Positions 29,269 to 39,235 of a DNA stretch of 64,000 bases are shown in pieces. This DNA is from Rudaeicoccus suwonensis (GTDB lineage Bacteria > Actinomycetota > Actinomycetes > Actinomycetales > Dermatophilaceae): the NCBI RefSeq assembly GCF_007829035.1, contig NZ_VIVQ01000001.1, positions 682,001-746,000 on the forward strand, written 5' to 3'. Position 1 is the stretch's first letter. Every line of letters begins with the position of its first letter. The notes under the pieces are model-generated. The model saw only the letters and a list, made by a program, of their open reading frames with translations, made no database searches and was not told where the DNA came from. The position numbers and the translations under genes were made by a program.

Positions 29269-30431
29269 GCGAGGGCCGAAAAGGGCTGCTCGGCATCGGC
29301 ATCGGAGTGACTGCCGCCGTCGTCGCGACCGCCGCGGGATTTGCCACTGATCGCGTGGTGCGTGCCAAGCGCGCCGAGACCGAGGGCGGCATCGACTTCA
29401 CCGACGTGCCCGACCGCGAGGTTGTGGTCATCGGGGACGACGGGGTGCCGTTGCATGTCGAGATCGACGAACCGGAGAAGGTGCAAAAGACTTCTCCCAC
29501 AATCGTTTTCACTCACGGTTACACCCAGAACCTGCAGGTGTGGGCCTTGCAGCGGCGAGCGATCCGGGATGCCGGCTATCGCGTCGTGCTGTGGGATCTG
29601 CGCGGCCACGGCAAATCCGGCGAGGGTGACGATGCGTCATACACGATTGATCAGCTCGGTCGCGATCTTGCCGCTGTGATCCGGGAGGCCGTGCCGGACG
29701 GCTCGGTGGTGCTCGTCGGCCACTCGATGGGCGGTATGACGATGATGGGTCTCGCGGCGCAGGATCCGGCACTGTTGCATGAACGTGTGATCGGCGCAGC
29801 ATTCGTGTCCACGAGCGCCGGCGGCCTCAGCAGCGTGAACTACGGCTTGGGTCGCCAACTCGGCGGAATCGTGCACCGGCTCGGACCGGCGGCAGTCACC
29901 CGGGCGGGCATGCGACAAGAGCTGTTCGACCAGGTGCGCGTCGCCGGCAAGGACATCGAAGCTGCGATGGTGCAACGGTACTCGTTCGGCGGACCGGTGC
30001 CGGCGCCGCTGGTGTTCCAGGTCGCCGAGATGATCTTCGCCACCAAGTTGCATGTGATCGGCGCCTACCTGCCAGGCCTCATGGCGCACGACGCGACGGA
30101 GGCACTCTCCGAGTTCAACGGCATCGAGACGCTGGTGATCCACGGCACGAAGGATCGCCTGACCCCTTTGCAGCACAGCGAGGCGATCGTCGACAGGATT
30201 CCGGGCGCCGAGTACGTGATCGTGACCGGCGCCGGCCACATCCTGCCGTTCGAGCAACCGGATGTGGTGAACAGCGAACTGTTGCAACTGATCTCGCGTG
30301 CCCAGCGGTCCATCGAAGCGCGTCGCCCGGTCAGAAGGCGCAAGGTGGTCAAGCAGGTCACCGGTTACCGCCGACGAGCGGGCGTCGGGGATCGTCAGGA
30401 GGCCGGTGCCGTGGAAAGCGAGCCGTCATGA
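29265..30431 (+). CDS. Alpha/beta hydrolase with N-terminal membrane anchor
   Basis: This 388-residue protein has an N-terminal hydrophobic segment (GLLGIGIGVTAAVVATAAG, about 7-25). An alpha/beta-hydrolase fold follows: FTHGYTQNLQVW oxyanion region, LWDLRGHGKSG, nucleophile VGHSMGGM, HGTKDRLTP (acid Asp) and TGAGHILPFEQP (His). The C-terminus is Arg/Lys-rich. The substrate is unknown. In many actinobacteria a hydrolase of this type sits between alr and tsaE, as here; overlaps of 4 bp on both sides indicate coupled translation. Confidence 0.85.
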   Translation: MSEGRKGLLGIGIGVTAAVVATAAGFATDRVVRAKRAETEGGIDFTDVPDREVVVIGDDGVPLHVEIDEPEKVQKTSPTIVFTHGYTQNLQVWALQRRAIRDAGYRVVLWDLRGHGKSGEGDDASYTIDQLGRDLAAVIREAVPDGSVVLVGHSMGGMTMMGLAAQDPALLHERVIGAAFVSTSAGGLSSVNYGLGRQLGGIVHRLGPAAVTRAGMRQELFDQVRVAGKDIEAAMVQRYSFGGPVPAPLVFQVAEMIFATKLHVIGAYLPGLMAHDATEALSEFNGIETLVIHGTKDRLTPLQHSEAIVDRIPGAEYVIVTGAGHILPFEQPDVVNSELLQLISRAQRSIEARRPVRRRKVVKQVTGYRRRAGVGDRQEAGAVESEPS

Positions 30432-30910
30432 CCGAACCGGTGCGCCTCGAATCCGTACATTTCGATTCGGTGGAGCAGACACAGGCGTGGGGTGCCCGCC
30501 TCGGCGAGAGCCTGCGCGCCGGCGACCTCGTCGTGCTCACCGGTGGGCTGGGTGCCGGCAAGACGACGCTCACGCAGGGCATCGCCGAAGGAATGAGAGT
30601 GCGGGGACCGATCACCTCACCGACCTTCGTCATCGCGCGGGTTCATCCCTCGCTCGTCGGTGGTCCGGCGCTGGTTCACGTCGATGCCTATCGCCTGGGC
30701 GGTGCCGCCGAACTCGACGACATCGACCTCGATGAGGATCTCGAGGAGGTCGTCACCGTGGTCGAGTGGGGTGCCGGGCTGGCCGAGCAACTCGCCGATG
30801 ACCACCTTGAGCTGGTGCTCGCCGGTGACGGCGACCGACGCACAATCACGTTGCGGCCCAGCGGAGCCCGCTTCGACGTACTTGTCGACCGACTGACGAA
30901 CGACGTCTGA
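30428..30910 (+). CDS. tsaE: tRNA t6A synthesis ATPase TsaE
   Basis: TsaE is the P-loop ATPase that drives turnover of the TsaBDE complex making threonylcarbamoyl-A37 in ANN-decoding tRNAs. At 160 residues it is the usual size. Walker A: GGLGAGKTTLTQG (39-51). RGPITSPTFVIAR and VDAYRLGG are family hallmarks, and VVEWGAGLAEQL replaces the usual IEWPE-type segment. It overlaps the hydrolase gene by 4 bp and precedes tsaB, rimI and tsaD. Confidence 0.93.
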   Translation: MTEPVRLESVHFDSVEQTQAWGARLGESLRAGDLVVLTGGLGAGKTTLTQGIAEGMRVRGPITSPTFVIARVHPSLVGGPALVHVDAYRLGGAAELDDIDLDEDLEEVVTVVEWGAGLAEQLADDHLELVLAGDGDRRTITLRPSGARFDVLVDRLTNDV

Positions 30911-30946
30911 TTCGCGCACCAGGCAAGGCCGCCGGCACGATGCGAC

Positions 30947-30952
30947 TACCCT
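30947..30952 (+). promoter_or_regulatory. Leaderless -10 box for tsaB
   Basis: TACCCT is followed by 6 nt and the GTG at 30959. It would be an internal promoter for tsaB-rimI-tsaD. Confidence 0.5.
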
Positions 30953-30958
30953 TGTCCG

Positions 30959-31627
30959 GTGCTTCTGCTCGCGCTCGACACCTCGACCTCCGCCGTCACC
31001 GTCGCCGTCCACGACGGCGAGCGCGTGCTCGCCGAGCGCACCACCATCGATGCCCGCAGGCATGCTGAAGTGCTTGCACCGTCTATCCGCGACGCCATGG
31101 CCGAGGCCGGTCGACGGCCCGCCGATCTGACCGCTGTCGCTGTCGGCGTCGGACCGGGCCCGTTCACCGGATTGCGCGTCGGCATCGCGACCGCCGCGAC
31201 TCTGGGCCTGGCGCTCGACATACCGACGTATGGCGTCTGCAGCCTCGACGCGATCGCGCACGCTGCAGCGGTGTCACACATCGGACAGTTCGTCGTCGCG
31301 ACGGATGCCCGCCGCAAAGAGGTCTATTGGGCGCGCTACGTCGCGACCTCCGACGGCGTGCAACGGCTCACCGATCCGGGCGTCTGCCGCCCGCAGGATC
31401 TCGCCGAGGAGGTGCGTGCGCTTCCGGCAGCAGGGCGCGGCCCGGCGTTGTATCCCGATGCCTTTATCGAGAGTGTCGAACCTGTTGACGTCAGCGGGAT
31501 TTCGCTGGCGGATTTTGCGTTGGGCGAGCTCGCAGCAGGTCGACCGCTGTTGCCGTTGCAGCCGTTGTATCTGCGGCAGCCGGATGCCAAGCCGGCCGCT
31601 GCGCGCAAGTCGGTGCTACCCCGATGA
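30959..31627 (+). CDS. tsaB: tRNA t6A synthesis protein TsaB
   Basis: TsaB is the non-catalytic ASKHA-fold partner of TsaD. It starts LLLALDTSTSAVTVAVHDG and has VGVGPGPFTGLRVGIATA, with a degenerate ATP site as expected. The length is 222 residues. The start is a GTG with no Shine-Dalgarno, behind a -10 box. The 4-bp overlap with rimI suggests coupled translation. Confidence 0.92.
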   Translation: MLLLALDTSTSAVTVAVHDGERVLAERTTIDARRHAEVLAPSIRDAMAEAGRRPADLTAVAVGVGPGPFTGLRVGIATAATLGLALDIPTYGVCSLDAIAHAAAVSHIGQFVVATDARRKEVYWARYVATSDGVQRLTDPGVCRPQDLAEEVRALPAAGRGPALYPDAFIESVEPVDVSGISLADFALGELAAGRPLLPLQPLYLRQPDAKPAAARKSVLPR

Positions 31628-32085
31628 GCGTCGTGCTCCGACCTGTCGAGTGGCCGGACCTGGCTCGACTCGCGCGCCTCGACGCGATCGCGTTCGCTGA
31701 TGACGCATGGCCCGAGACCACCTGGTGGGCCGAGCTCGCCGGACGGCCGCGACGGCGCTATTGCGTTGCTGTCGAGGCAGATTCGATCATCGGGTATGCC
31801 GGCATCGACTGTGCGGGGGACACCGCCGACGTGATGACGATCGGTGTGTCACCGCAGGCGCAGGGCAAGGGTGTCGGACGCACTCTGCTGCGCTGGATGC
31901 TGTGCGAGGCACGGTCTGCGGCGGCGGAGGTCGTGCTGCTCGAGGTGCGCGCGGACAACGGTCGAGCGCGAGATCTATATGAGCGCAACGGTTTTGAGCA
32001 CATTCAGACGAGGCGACGCTATTACCAGCCCGGTGACGTGGATGCGCTCGTCATGCGGGCGCACCTGACCAAGGAAGCATCATGA
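31624..32085 (+). CDS. rimI: Ribosomal-protein-alanine N-acetyltransferase RimI
   Basis: This 153-residue GNAT enzyme has the acetyl-CoA-binding motif [17 protein letters not shown] and the C-terminal [19 protein letters not shown], both typical of RimI, which acetylates the N-terminus of S18 and sometimes other proteins. It lies between tsaB and tsaD, the standard actinobacterial arrangement, with 4-bp overlaps on both sides. Confidence 0.9.
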   Translation: MSVVLRPVEWPDLARLARLDAIAFADDAWPETTWWAELAGRPRRRYCVAVEADSIIGYAGIDCAGDTADVMTIGVSPQAQGKGVGRTLLRWMLCEARSAAAEVVLLEVRADNGRARDLYERNGFEHIQTRRRYYQPGDVDALVMRAHLTKEAS

Positions 32086-33128
32086 CCGAGCCGTTGATCC
32101 TGGGCATTGAGAGCTCGTGCGACGAAACGGGTGTCGCCTTCGTCCGGGGCACGACCTTGCTGGGCGACGTCGTCGCCAGCAGCGTCGAGGAGCATGTGCG
32201 GTTCGGGGGAGTGGTGCCGGAGGTTGCCAGCCGTGCGCACCTGGAGGCGTTGATCCCGACCATCCGGCGCACCTGCGACGAGGTCGGGCACAGCTTGGCG
32301 GATGTCGACGCCATTGCGGTCACCTCCGGCCCCGGCCTCGCGGGTGCGTTGATGGTCGGTGTCGCCGGTGCCAAGGCTCTGGCCTGGGCGTTGGACAAGC
32401 CGCTCTACGGGGTCAATCACCTGGCGGCGCATGTGTGTGCCGATGTGCTCGACCACGGCCCGCTGCCCGAACCGACGGTGGCCCTCCTGGTGTCCGGTGG
32501 TCACACCAACCTGTTACTGGTCAACGATATTGCCTCCGATGTGATCGAACTCGGAGCGAGCATCGACGATGCCGCCGGTGAGGCCTTCGACAAAGTGGCG
32601 CGAGTCCTCGGGCTGGCGTATCCGGGTGGGCCGCACATCGAGAAGGCGGCCGCCGACGGCGACCCGAACGCGATCCGCTTTCCCCGCGGCCTCAGCTCAC
32701 GCAAGGATCTCGAACGGCATCGCTTCGACTACTCGTTCTCGGGTCTGAAGACCGCGGTCGTGCGCTGGGTCGAGGAACGCGAACGTGCCGGCGAGCCAGT
32801 GCCGGTGGCAGATGTCGCTGCCAGCTTCAACGAGGCTGTTGCCGACGTGCTCACGCGTAAGGCGCTGGATGCGTGCGAGGAGTATGGCGTTCGGGACCTG
32901 CAGATCGGCGGTGGTGTCACCGCCAACAGCCGGTTGCGCGTGATGGCCAAAGAACGCTGCGACGCGGCCGGCATCTCCCTGCGTGTGCCACGGGTGCGAC
33001 TGTGCACCGACAACGGCGCCATGGTCGCCGCACTAGGCGCACAAATGGTGCAACGTGGGCTGACGCCGAGTTCGCTCGATCTGCCTGCAGATTCGTCGAT
33101 GCCGGTGTCAGAGGTCAAAGCCCCCTGA
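32082..33128 (+). CDS. tsaD: tRNA t6A threonylcarbamoyltransferase TsaD
   Basis: TsaD transfers the threonylcarbamoyl group to A37. At 348 residues it is the normal size. It shows [28 protein letters not shown], the metal-binding HLAAH (His113, His117) and [30 protein letters not shown] and [13 protein letters not shown] are also present. It is the last gene of the run; the next gene is on the opposite strand. Confidence 0.96.
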   Translation: MTEPLILGIESSCDETGVAFVRGTTLLGDVVASSVEEHVRFGGVVPEVASRAHLEALIPTIRRTCDEVGHSLADVDAIAVTSGPGLAGALMVGVAGAKALAWALDKPLYGVNHLAAHVCADVLDHGPLPEPTVALLVSGGHTNLLLVNDIASDVIELGASIDDAAGEAFDKVARVLGLAYPGGPHIEKAAADGDPNAIRFPRGLSSRKDLERHRFDYSFSGLKTAVVRWVEERERAGEPVPVADVAASFNEAVADVLTRKALDACEEYGVRDLQIGGGVTANSRLRVMAKERCDAAGISLRVPRVRLCTDNGAMVAALGAQMVQRGLTPSSLDLPADSSMPVSEVKAP

Positions 33129-33166
33129 TCGCCGCTGGAGGGGCCGCACGAGGCGCGCGGCGACGG

Positions 33167-34420
33167 CTATGAGCAGGAGAGCAGACCGAGCGACGCTTTG
33201 AGGGTCAGCACCCTGCGCTCGGACGCAGCGACGGCGCCGGCGAATGCCGGGTCCTGCGAGACCTTTTGGGTGACTGCCGCAATCATCGTCGGCGCGTCGC
33301 TCGCCTTGCCGATCAACACGAGGTCACCTCCGGCGCCGATGAATCGCGTTGCACGCTGCCCGGCTGGGACGTCGGCGACCGCGACGGCCCCCATGTCGTC
33401 GGTGACGACGACCCCGTGCCAGCCGAGCCGGCCACGCAGCAGACCGTCGACGATGGCAGGGGAGAAGACGGCCGGATTGTTCGGATCGAGTTTTGGGTAG
33501 TCCGCCGAAGACATCATCACCATCGATGCGCCTGCCTTGATGCCATCCGAAAAAGCTTGCAAATAAGGGTCGTTCGCGGTCATCTGCGTGTCAGTGATGC
33601 CGACCGACGTCACATCGGTGTTGCCGGAGATCCGCCCCAAGCCCGGGAAGTGCTTGAGCGTCGACCCGACACCGGCGGCGGTCAGGCCGCGCACCACGCT
33701 CTGCACCGCGCTGCCCACCGCCTGCGGCTGATTGGCGTACTCCCGGCCGAAACGTCCGATCGGACCGTTCGCCAGCCCGATCGATGCGGGCACCGTGTCG
33801 GCGACCGGCGCGAGATCGACATTGACACCGGCTTGTTTGAGTTGACCGCCGAAATTGCGTGCGTATGCCGTGAGTTGCGCCGAAGTCATCCGTCCCTGGT
33901 CGATCGCCGGCAACAGCGTGGTGAAGCCGGAGCCACGCAGTTCTTGCACCGCTCCGCCTTCCTGGTCGGTGGCGATGACGAGACGCACGCCGCCGGTTGC
34001 CGCAGAACTCACCTGCGACTGAAGACCTTCAGACACCTGCTGCACGGTAGTCATTCCCGACCAGTCGCCGAGATAGATCACATTGCCCACGTGATCCTGC
34101 CGGATCAGCCGCTCGACGGTGGCGGGGCCGTACTGGCTCTTCACGCCGACCATGAACAACTGGCCGATGCGCTGAGCCGGGGTCATGCGCGCCAAAGTCG
34201 AGGATGCGCACGCGGCGACATCCTGACGCGGCGGCATCGCGCTCGCGGAGGACGTCGCGCTCGCTGCTTCGGAGGACGCGCTCGCTGCGGACGACGACGC
34301 GGAAGAGGGCGTCATACGTGAACTGGATGCAGCGCTCGAGCCACCCGCGCCACAACCCGCCAAAGGTGCGCTGAGCAGAGCGCAGACCGCGAGGGCTCGA
34401 ACCTTTGGTGACGTGGACAC
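33167..34420 (-). CDS. GH3 beta-N-acetylhexosaminidase lipoprotein (LpqI/NagZ-like)
   Basis: This 417-residue exported glycoside hydrolase probably removes GlcNAc from muropeptides outside the membrane. From GTG 34420 the N-terminus is STSPKVRALAVCALLSAPLAGC, an ideal lipoprotein signal with the lipidated Cys23. A Ser/Ala-rich linker precedes the GH3 domain: VIATDQEGGAVQ, LKHFPGLGRISGNTDVTS and MVMMSSADYPKLDP. The NagZ-type KHFPGHGD is altered to KHFPGLGR. GGAG is only 3 nt from the start, while TACCGT lies 7 nt upstream, so the message may be leaderless. Confidence 0.87.
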   Translation of the reverse strand: MSTSPKVRALAVCALLSAPLAGCGAGGSSAASSSRMTPSSASSSAASASSEAASATSSASAMPPRQDVAACASSTLARMTPAQRIGQLFMVGVKSQYGPATVERLIRQDHVGNVIYLGDWSGMTTVQQVSEGLQSQVSSAATGGVRLVIATDQEGGAVQELRGSGFTTLLPAIDQGRMTSAQLTAYARNFGGQLKQAGVNVDLAPVADTVPASIGLANGPIGRFGREYANQPQAVGSAVQSVVRGLTAAGVGSTLKHFPGLGRISGNTDVTSVGITDTQMTANDPYLQAFSDGIKAGASMVMMSSADYPKLDPNNPAVFSPAIVDGLLRGRLGWHGVVVTDDMGAVAVADVPAGQRATRFIGAGGDLVLIGKASDAPTMIAAVTQKVSQDPAFAGAVAASERRVLTLKASLGLLSCS

Positions 34421-34427
34421 CCGCTCC

Positions 34428-34433
34428 ACGGTA
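34428..34433 (-). promoter_or_regulatory. -10 box for the GH3 lipoprotein
   Basis: TACCGT on the minus strand ends 7 nt before the GTG at 34420, and supports that start over an upstream in-frame TTG. Confidence 0.4.
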
Positions 34434-34506
34434 GGCGACGCACGCACGATGCCCAACTGGCGCAACTGACGATTTCAGCTGTGGCGGAGGCTGCCCGATC
34501 GGTGGG

Positions 34507-35730
34507 TCAGAGTGCTGCGGACAGCATCAGCACGACCTGTGCACCGCCGACACGGGTGAGCAGGATGGTCGCCTCGGAGTTGCCGGACAGTCGCATCTGG
34601 CGACGCAACTGATCGCTGTCGATGCTCACCCCACGCTTTTTGATGGTCAGCCGACCGACGCGGTGGTCGCGCAACCAGGCGCGAAGCGCCTTGTTGTTCA
34701 ACGGCATCGCGTCGATGACCGAGTACTTCTTGGCCCACGGCACGAGCACGTCCCGCGGGGAGGTGACGTACCCCAGTCCCGCGCCGAGCTCGACGCCGTC
34801 GACGCGCCGCACCAGCGCGCCGGTGAGCCCGGCACGGATGACGGCGCGATCGGCCTCGTAGAGATACCCGTGCAGCCGGTCGAGGCGTGCACCGTCGGTG
34901 CTGGCACCCGCGGCGTCCTGCTCGTGCACCTCGTAGGCGAACCGGCCGGTCACCACGACGGCGCACCGCCCCGGCTGCCAGGCGAGCTCGCCCCACCACA
35001 CGACGCACTCCACGACCTCGCCGCCGAACGAGGTCCACTGTGCCTGGCTGCCCGGCGGCACCGCGGAGTGGGCGAATGACGGCGACAGCTTCGCCCCGAC
35101 CGCGGGAACGGTCTCGGCGACCGATCGGACGAAATCCCACGACGGCGACAACTCATCGAGCCGGAAGGTGCGGCGAGTGCGACCGGTGATGTCCGCGACT
35201 CCGGGGATGCGTCTGGCCGGGTCCAGCCAGACCCCGACATCTCGTGGCTGTGACGGCGGCAGTTGGACGGTCTCGGCGCGCTGGTGGATGACGCGAGCGT
35301 GCTCCCACTGCTTGAGATTGACCGCCGCGATCATCGCCGTCAGCTCGTCGGAATCTGCTGCCATCACCCGCAATCCGGCCGACGCAAGGGCGCGGGCGTC
35401 GGAGCCGATGCCGCAGCCCAGGTCGAAGACGGACTGTATGCCGGAGTCGCGGAAGCGCGCCGCATGAGGTGCGGCGACCTCCGAGCGGGTGGCCTGCTCG
35501 AGACCATCGGCGGTGAACAGCATCTCGGCCGCGGCCTCACCGAACTTGCCGACGGCTCGGGCCCGTAGTCGGGACTGGGTCAGGGCGGCGGCGACCAGGT
35601 CGGCGTCGAAACCCGCATCGCGCAGGCGGGCGCCCAGTGCGAGAGCCGCCGTCTCGTCATATGTCGGCAGGGACTGCATGAGTCCCCATCCCTCACCCGA
35701 GGTGAGTCGGGCGAGAAGGGCGGGGTCCAT
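34507..35730 (-). CDS. SAM-dependent methyltransferase, THUMP-like
   Basis: This 407-residue protein has a class I methyltransferase core: SVFDLGCGIGSDARALASAG (motif I) near residue 100 and DVGVWLDPARRIPG further on. It ends in a THUMP-like C-terminal region (VDGVELGAGLGYVTSP, LTIKKRGVSIDSDQLRRQM). Proteins of this architecture are common in actinobacteria, usually annotated only as THUMP-like/class I methyltransferase; an RNA substrate is plausible but unproven. It is divergent from the PRPP-synthetase-like gene. Confidence 0.8.
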   Translation of the reverse strand: MDPALLARLTSGEGWGLMQSLPTYDETAALALGARLRDAGFDADLVAAALTQSRLRARAVGKFGEAAAEMLFTADGLEQATRSEVAAPHAARFRDSGIQSVFDLGCGIGSDARALASAGLRVMAADSDELTAMIAAVNLKQWEHARVIHQRAETVQLPPSQPRDVGVWLDPARRIPGVADITGRTRRTFRLDELSPSWDFVRSVAETVPAVGAKLSPSFAHSAVPPGSQAQWTSFGGEVVECVVWWGELAWQPGRCAVVVTGRFAYEVHEQDAAGASTDGARLDRLHGYLYEADRAVIRAGLTGALVRRVDGVELGAGLGYVTSPRDVLVPWAKKYSVIDAMPLNNKALRAWLRDHRVGRLTIKKRGVSIDSDQLRRQMRLSGNSEATILLTRVGGAQVVLMLSAAL

Positions 35731-35841
35731 GGGTCGACAGTCTGTCGCATCGGCGGGCGGTGGCGTGCGGGAGTCGCGCGGACCGATGACGGTAGGGTCG
35801 GAACTCCCAGCAGATCGCTCCCGTCCTCAGGAGTCACCGCC

Positions 35842-36819
35842 GTGCGCGACATCGTGGTTTTCACCGGCAGCGCCCACCCCGACCTCGCGCGACGCATCTG
35901 TGGCGGGCTCGGTGTGCCGCTGTCGGGCGTCGACATCCGCCGGTTCAGCAACGACTGCCTGCAGGCTCAGCTGCTGGCCAACTGCCGGCAGCGTGACGTC
36001 TTCATCGTCCAGCCGCTCGTGCCGCCCACGCAGGAGCATCTGATGGAGCTGTTGCTGATGATCGACGCCGCACGGGGTGCCTCCGCGGCCCAGATCACGG
36101 CGGTGATTCCCTATTTCGCCTACGCTCGATCGGACAAGAAGGACGCCTCGCGCATCTCCATCGGCGGCAAGTTGGTTGCCGATCTGCTCGCCACCGCCGG
36201 CGCCCAGCGAGTCATCACCATGGCGCTGCACGCGCCGCAGGTGCACGGCTTCTTCGGTATGCCGGTGGACCATCTCACCGCGATCGGCGTGCTCGCCGAC
36301 CACTTCCGGGAGCAGGATCTGACATCCGCCGTGGTCGTCTCGCCCGACTTCGGAAACGCAAAGACCGCAACGCAGTTCGCTCGACTGCTCGGTCTGCCCG
36401 TGGCCGCCGGATCCAAGAAGCGCATCTCCGACGACACGGTCGTGATCGACACGATCGTCGGTGACGTCGCCGGTCGCCGAGCCATCGTGCTGGATGACGA
36501 GATCGCCACGGGAGGCTCGGTGATCGAGTTGCTGGATCGGTTGGGGGAGGCAGGGTGCACCGGTGCGGCCGTCGCCTGTACGCACGGGCTGTTTGCCGGG
36601 CGAGCCGTCGAGCGGTTGTCCGCCCACCCGATGCTCACCGAGATCGTCACCACCGACACCGTGCCGCCGGCCGGCTGGCCCGAGCTGAAAGTGCGCTCGA
36701 TCGCCAGCCTGTTCGCGCAGGCGATCGCCAGGATCCACGCGGGCGAATCCGTCAGCAGCCTGTTCGACGGCGTCGACCCGACGCACGCGCCGCCGCAAGC
36801 GCATCTGCCGCTGGGCTGA
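35842..36819 (+). CDS. Ribose-phosphate pyrophosphokinase-like protein
   Basis: This 325-residue protein has two PRTase-type halves of PRPP synthetase. It contains MRDIVVFTGSAHPDLARR, AVIPYFAYARSDKKDASR, LHAPQVHGFFGMPVDHL and the flexible-loop KKR. The PRPP loop reads IVLDDEIATGGSV where canonical Prs has VDDMIDTGGT. Several invariant Prs residues differ (ALHAPQVHG for DLHADQIQG; SDKKDASRISIGG for RKARPRVPIAAK-like), so it looks like a divergent paralogue; the main Prs may lie elsewhere. The start is GTG 35842 after CAGGAG. Confidence 0.8.
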   Translation: MRDIVVFTGSAHPDLARRICGGLGVPLSGVDIRRFSNDCLQAQLLANCRQRDVFIVQPLVPPTQEHLMELLLMIDAARGASAAQITAVIPYFAYARSDKKDASRISIGGKLVADLLATAGAQRVITMALHAPQVHGFFGMPVDHLTAIGVLADHFREQDLTSAVVVSPDFGNAKTATQFARLLGLPVAAGSKKRISDDTVVIDTIVGDVAGRRAIVLDDEIATGGSVIELLDRLGEAGCTGAAVACTHGLFAGRAVERLSAHPMLTEIVTTDTVPPAGWPELKVRSIASLFAQAIARIHAGESVSSLFDGVDPTHAPPQAHLPLG

Positions 36820-36912
36820 CCTGACACAGCGCGGCGTTTCGGTGCCGTTGAAGCGACACCGTGCCACAGGATCGGCGCCCGTCATACGTACGTGGCGATC
36901 GGTTGGCGAATG

Positions 36913-36939
36913 TTGGCACTCGAGTTGCAAGAGTGCTAA
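36913..36939 (+). promoter_or_regulatory. CIRCE element (HrcA operator)
   Basis: TTGGCACTC-N9-GAGTGCTAA matches the CIRCE consensus TTAGCACTC-N9-GAGTGCTAA with one change. It lies 165 bp upstream of groES, so HrcA should repress the chaperonin genes and release them on heat shock. Confidence 0.92.
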
Positions 36940-36958
36940 CGACGTCATAGATTCAGTC

Positions 36959-36985
36959 CTGGCACTCTTCCTGGGACAGTGCCAG
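36959..36985 (+). promoter_or_regulatory. Second CIRCE-like inverted repeat
   Basis: CTGGCACT (36959-36966) and AGTGCCAG (36978-36985) form a perfect 8-bp inverted repeat with an 11-bp spacer, 19 bp after the CIRCE. The arms share the GCACT/AGTGC core of CIRCE but lack the outer bases; it could be a weak second HrcA site or an mRNA hairpin. Confidence 0.5.
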
Positions 36986-37104
36986 CCAGACAGTGTGGTC
37001 CGACCCCCGCGACGGCGGCTCACACGAACACATCCGGCAGCACTGCACCAGGGTTCGCATCCGCGGCCTGCGTCACGCAGGCCCTAGCAAAGGAAGGTCC
37101 CACC

Positions 37105-37401
37105 GTGTCGGTGAACATCAAGCCGCTCGAAGACCGCATCGTCGTCAAGTCCGTCGAGGCCGAGCAGACCACCGCTTCCGGTCTGGTCATCCCGGACACC
37201 GCGAAGGAAAAGCCGCAGGAGGGCGAGGTTCTCGCCATCGGTCCCGGTCGCATCGACGACAAGGGCAACCGCGTTCCGCTCGACGTCGCTGTCGGTGACA
37301 AGGTCATCTACTCCAAGTACGGCGGCACCGAGGTCAAGTACGCCGGCGAGGAGCTGCTCATCCTCTCGGCTCGCGACGTGCTCGCAGTCGTCACCAAGTA
37401 A
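37105..37401 (+). CDS. groES: Co-chaperonin GroES
   Basis: This is the 98-residue lid of the GroEL chamber. It begins [20 protein letters not shown], with the mobile loop at [19 protein letters not shown] and a C-terminal [13 protein letters not shown]. The start is GTG 37105 behind AAAGGAAGG; the upstream frame is not protein-like. It is CIRCE-controlled and followed by groEL 122 bp later, with a hairpin between. Confidence 0.97.
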   Translation: MSVNIKPLEDRIVVKSVEAEQTTASGLVIPDTAKEKPQEGEVLAIGPGRIDDKGNRVPLDVAVGDKVIYSKYGGTEVKYAGEELLILSARDVLAVVTK

Positions 37402-37415
37402 CACGACTCCATTTC

Positions 37416-37498
37416 GTATGACGCGCCTCGGCTCGCGCGCCAGCTTTGCTGCTGAATCACAGGCAGTGGCGGGCCGCCGGCCGAGGCGTTCGTCATAC
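37416..37498 (+). terminator. Long hairpin between groES and groEL
   Basis: GTATGACG plus CGCCTCGGC (37416-37432) pairs with GCCGAGGCG, TT, CGTCATAC (37480-37498), with a 47-nt loop and a small bulge. It may attenuate groEL or be an RNA-processing site. Both arms end in the GTATGACG/CGTCATAC word. Confidence 0.55.
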
Positions 37499-37505
37499 CC
37501 CCTGA

Positions 37506-39134
<1,629 letters not shown>

Positions 39135-39158
39135 TCGACGCCGAACCTCAGCACGAGG

Positions 39159-39199
39159 ACGAGCCCCGTCATACACCACCGGTGTATGACGGGGCTCGT
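39159..39199. terminator. Bidirectional terminator after groEL
   Basis: A perfect 19-bp stem (39159-39177 with 39181-39199) with a 3-nt loop lies between the convergent groEL and ABC permease genes. The arms carry CGTCATAC (39167-39174) and GTATGACG (39184-39191). This is the longest perfect stem I found in the window. Confidence 0.85.
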
Positions 39200-39235
39200 T
39201 CGTGTTGGGCGCGACGACCGCGCCCGTGGCGGTGG

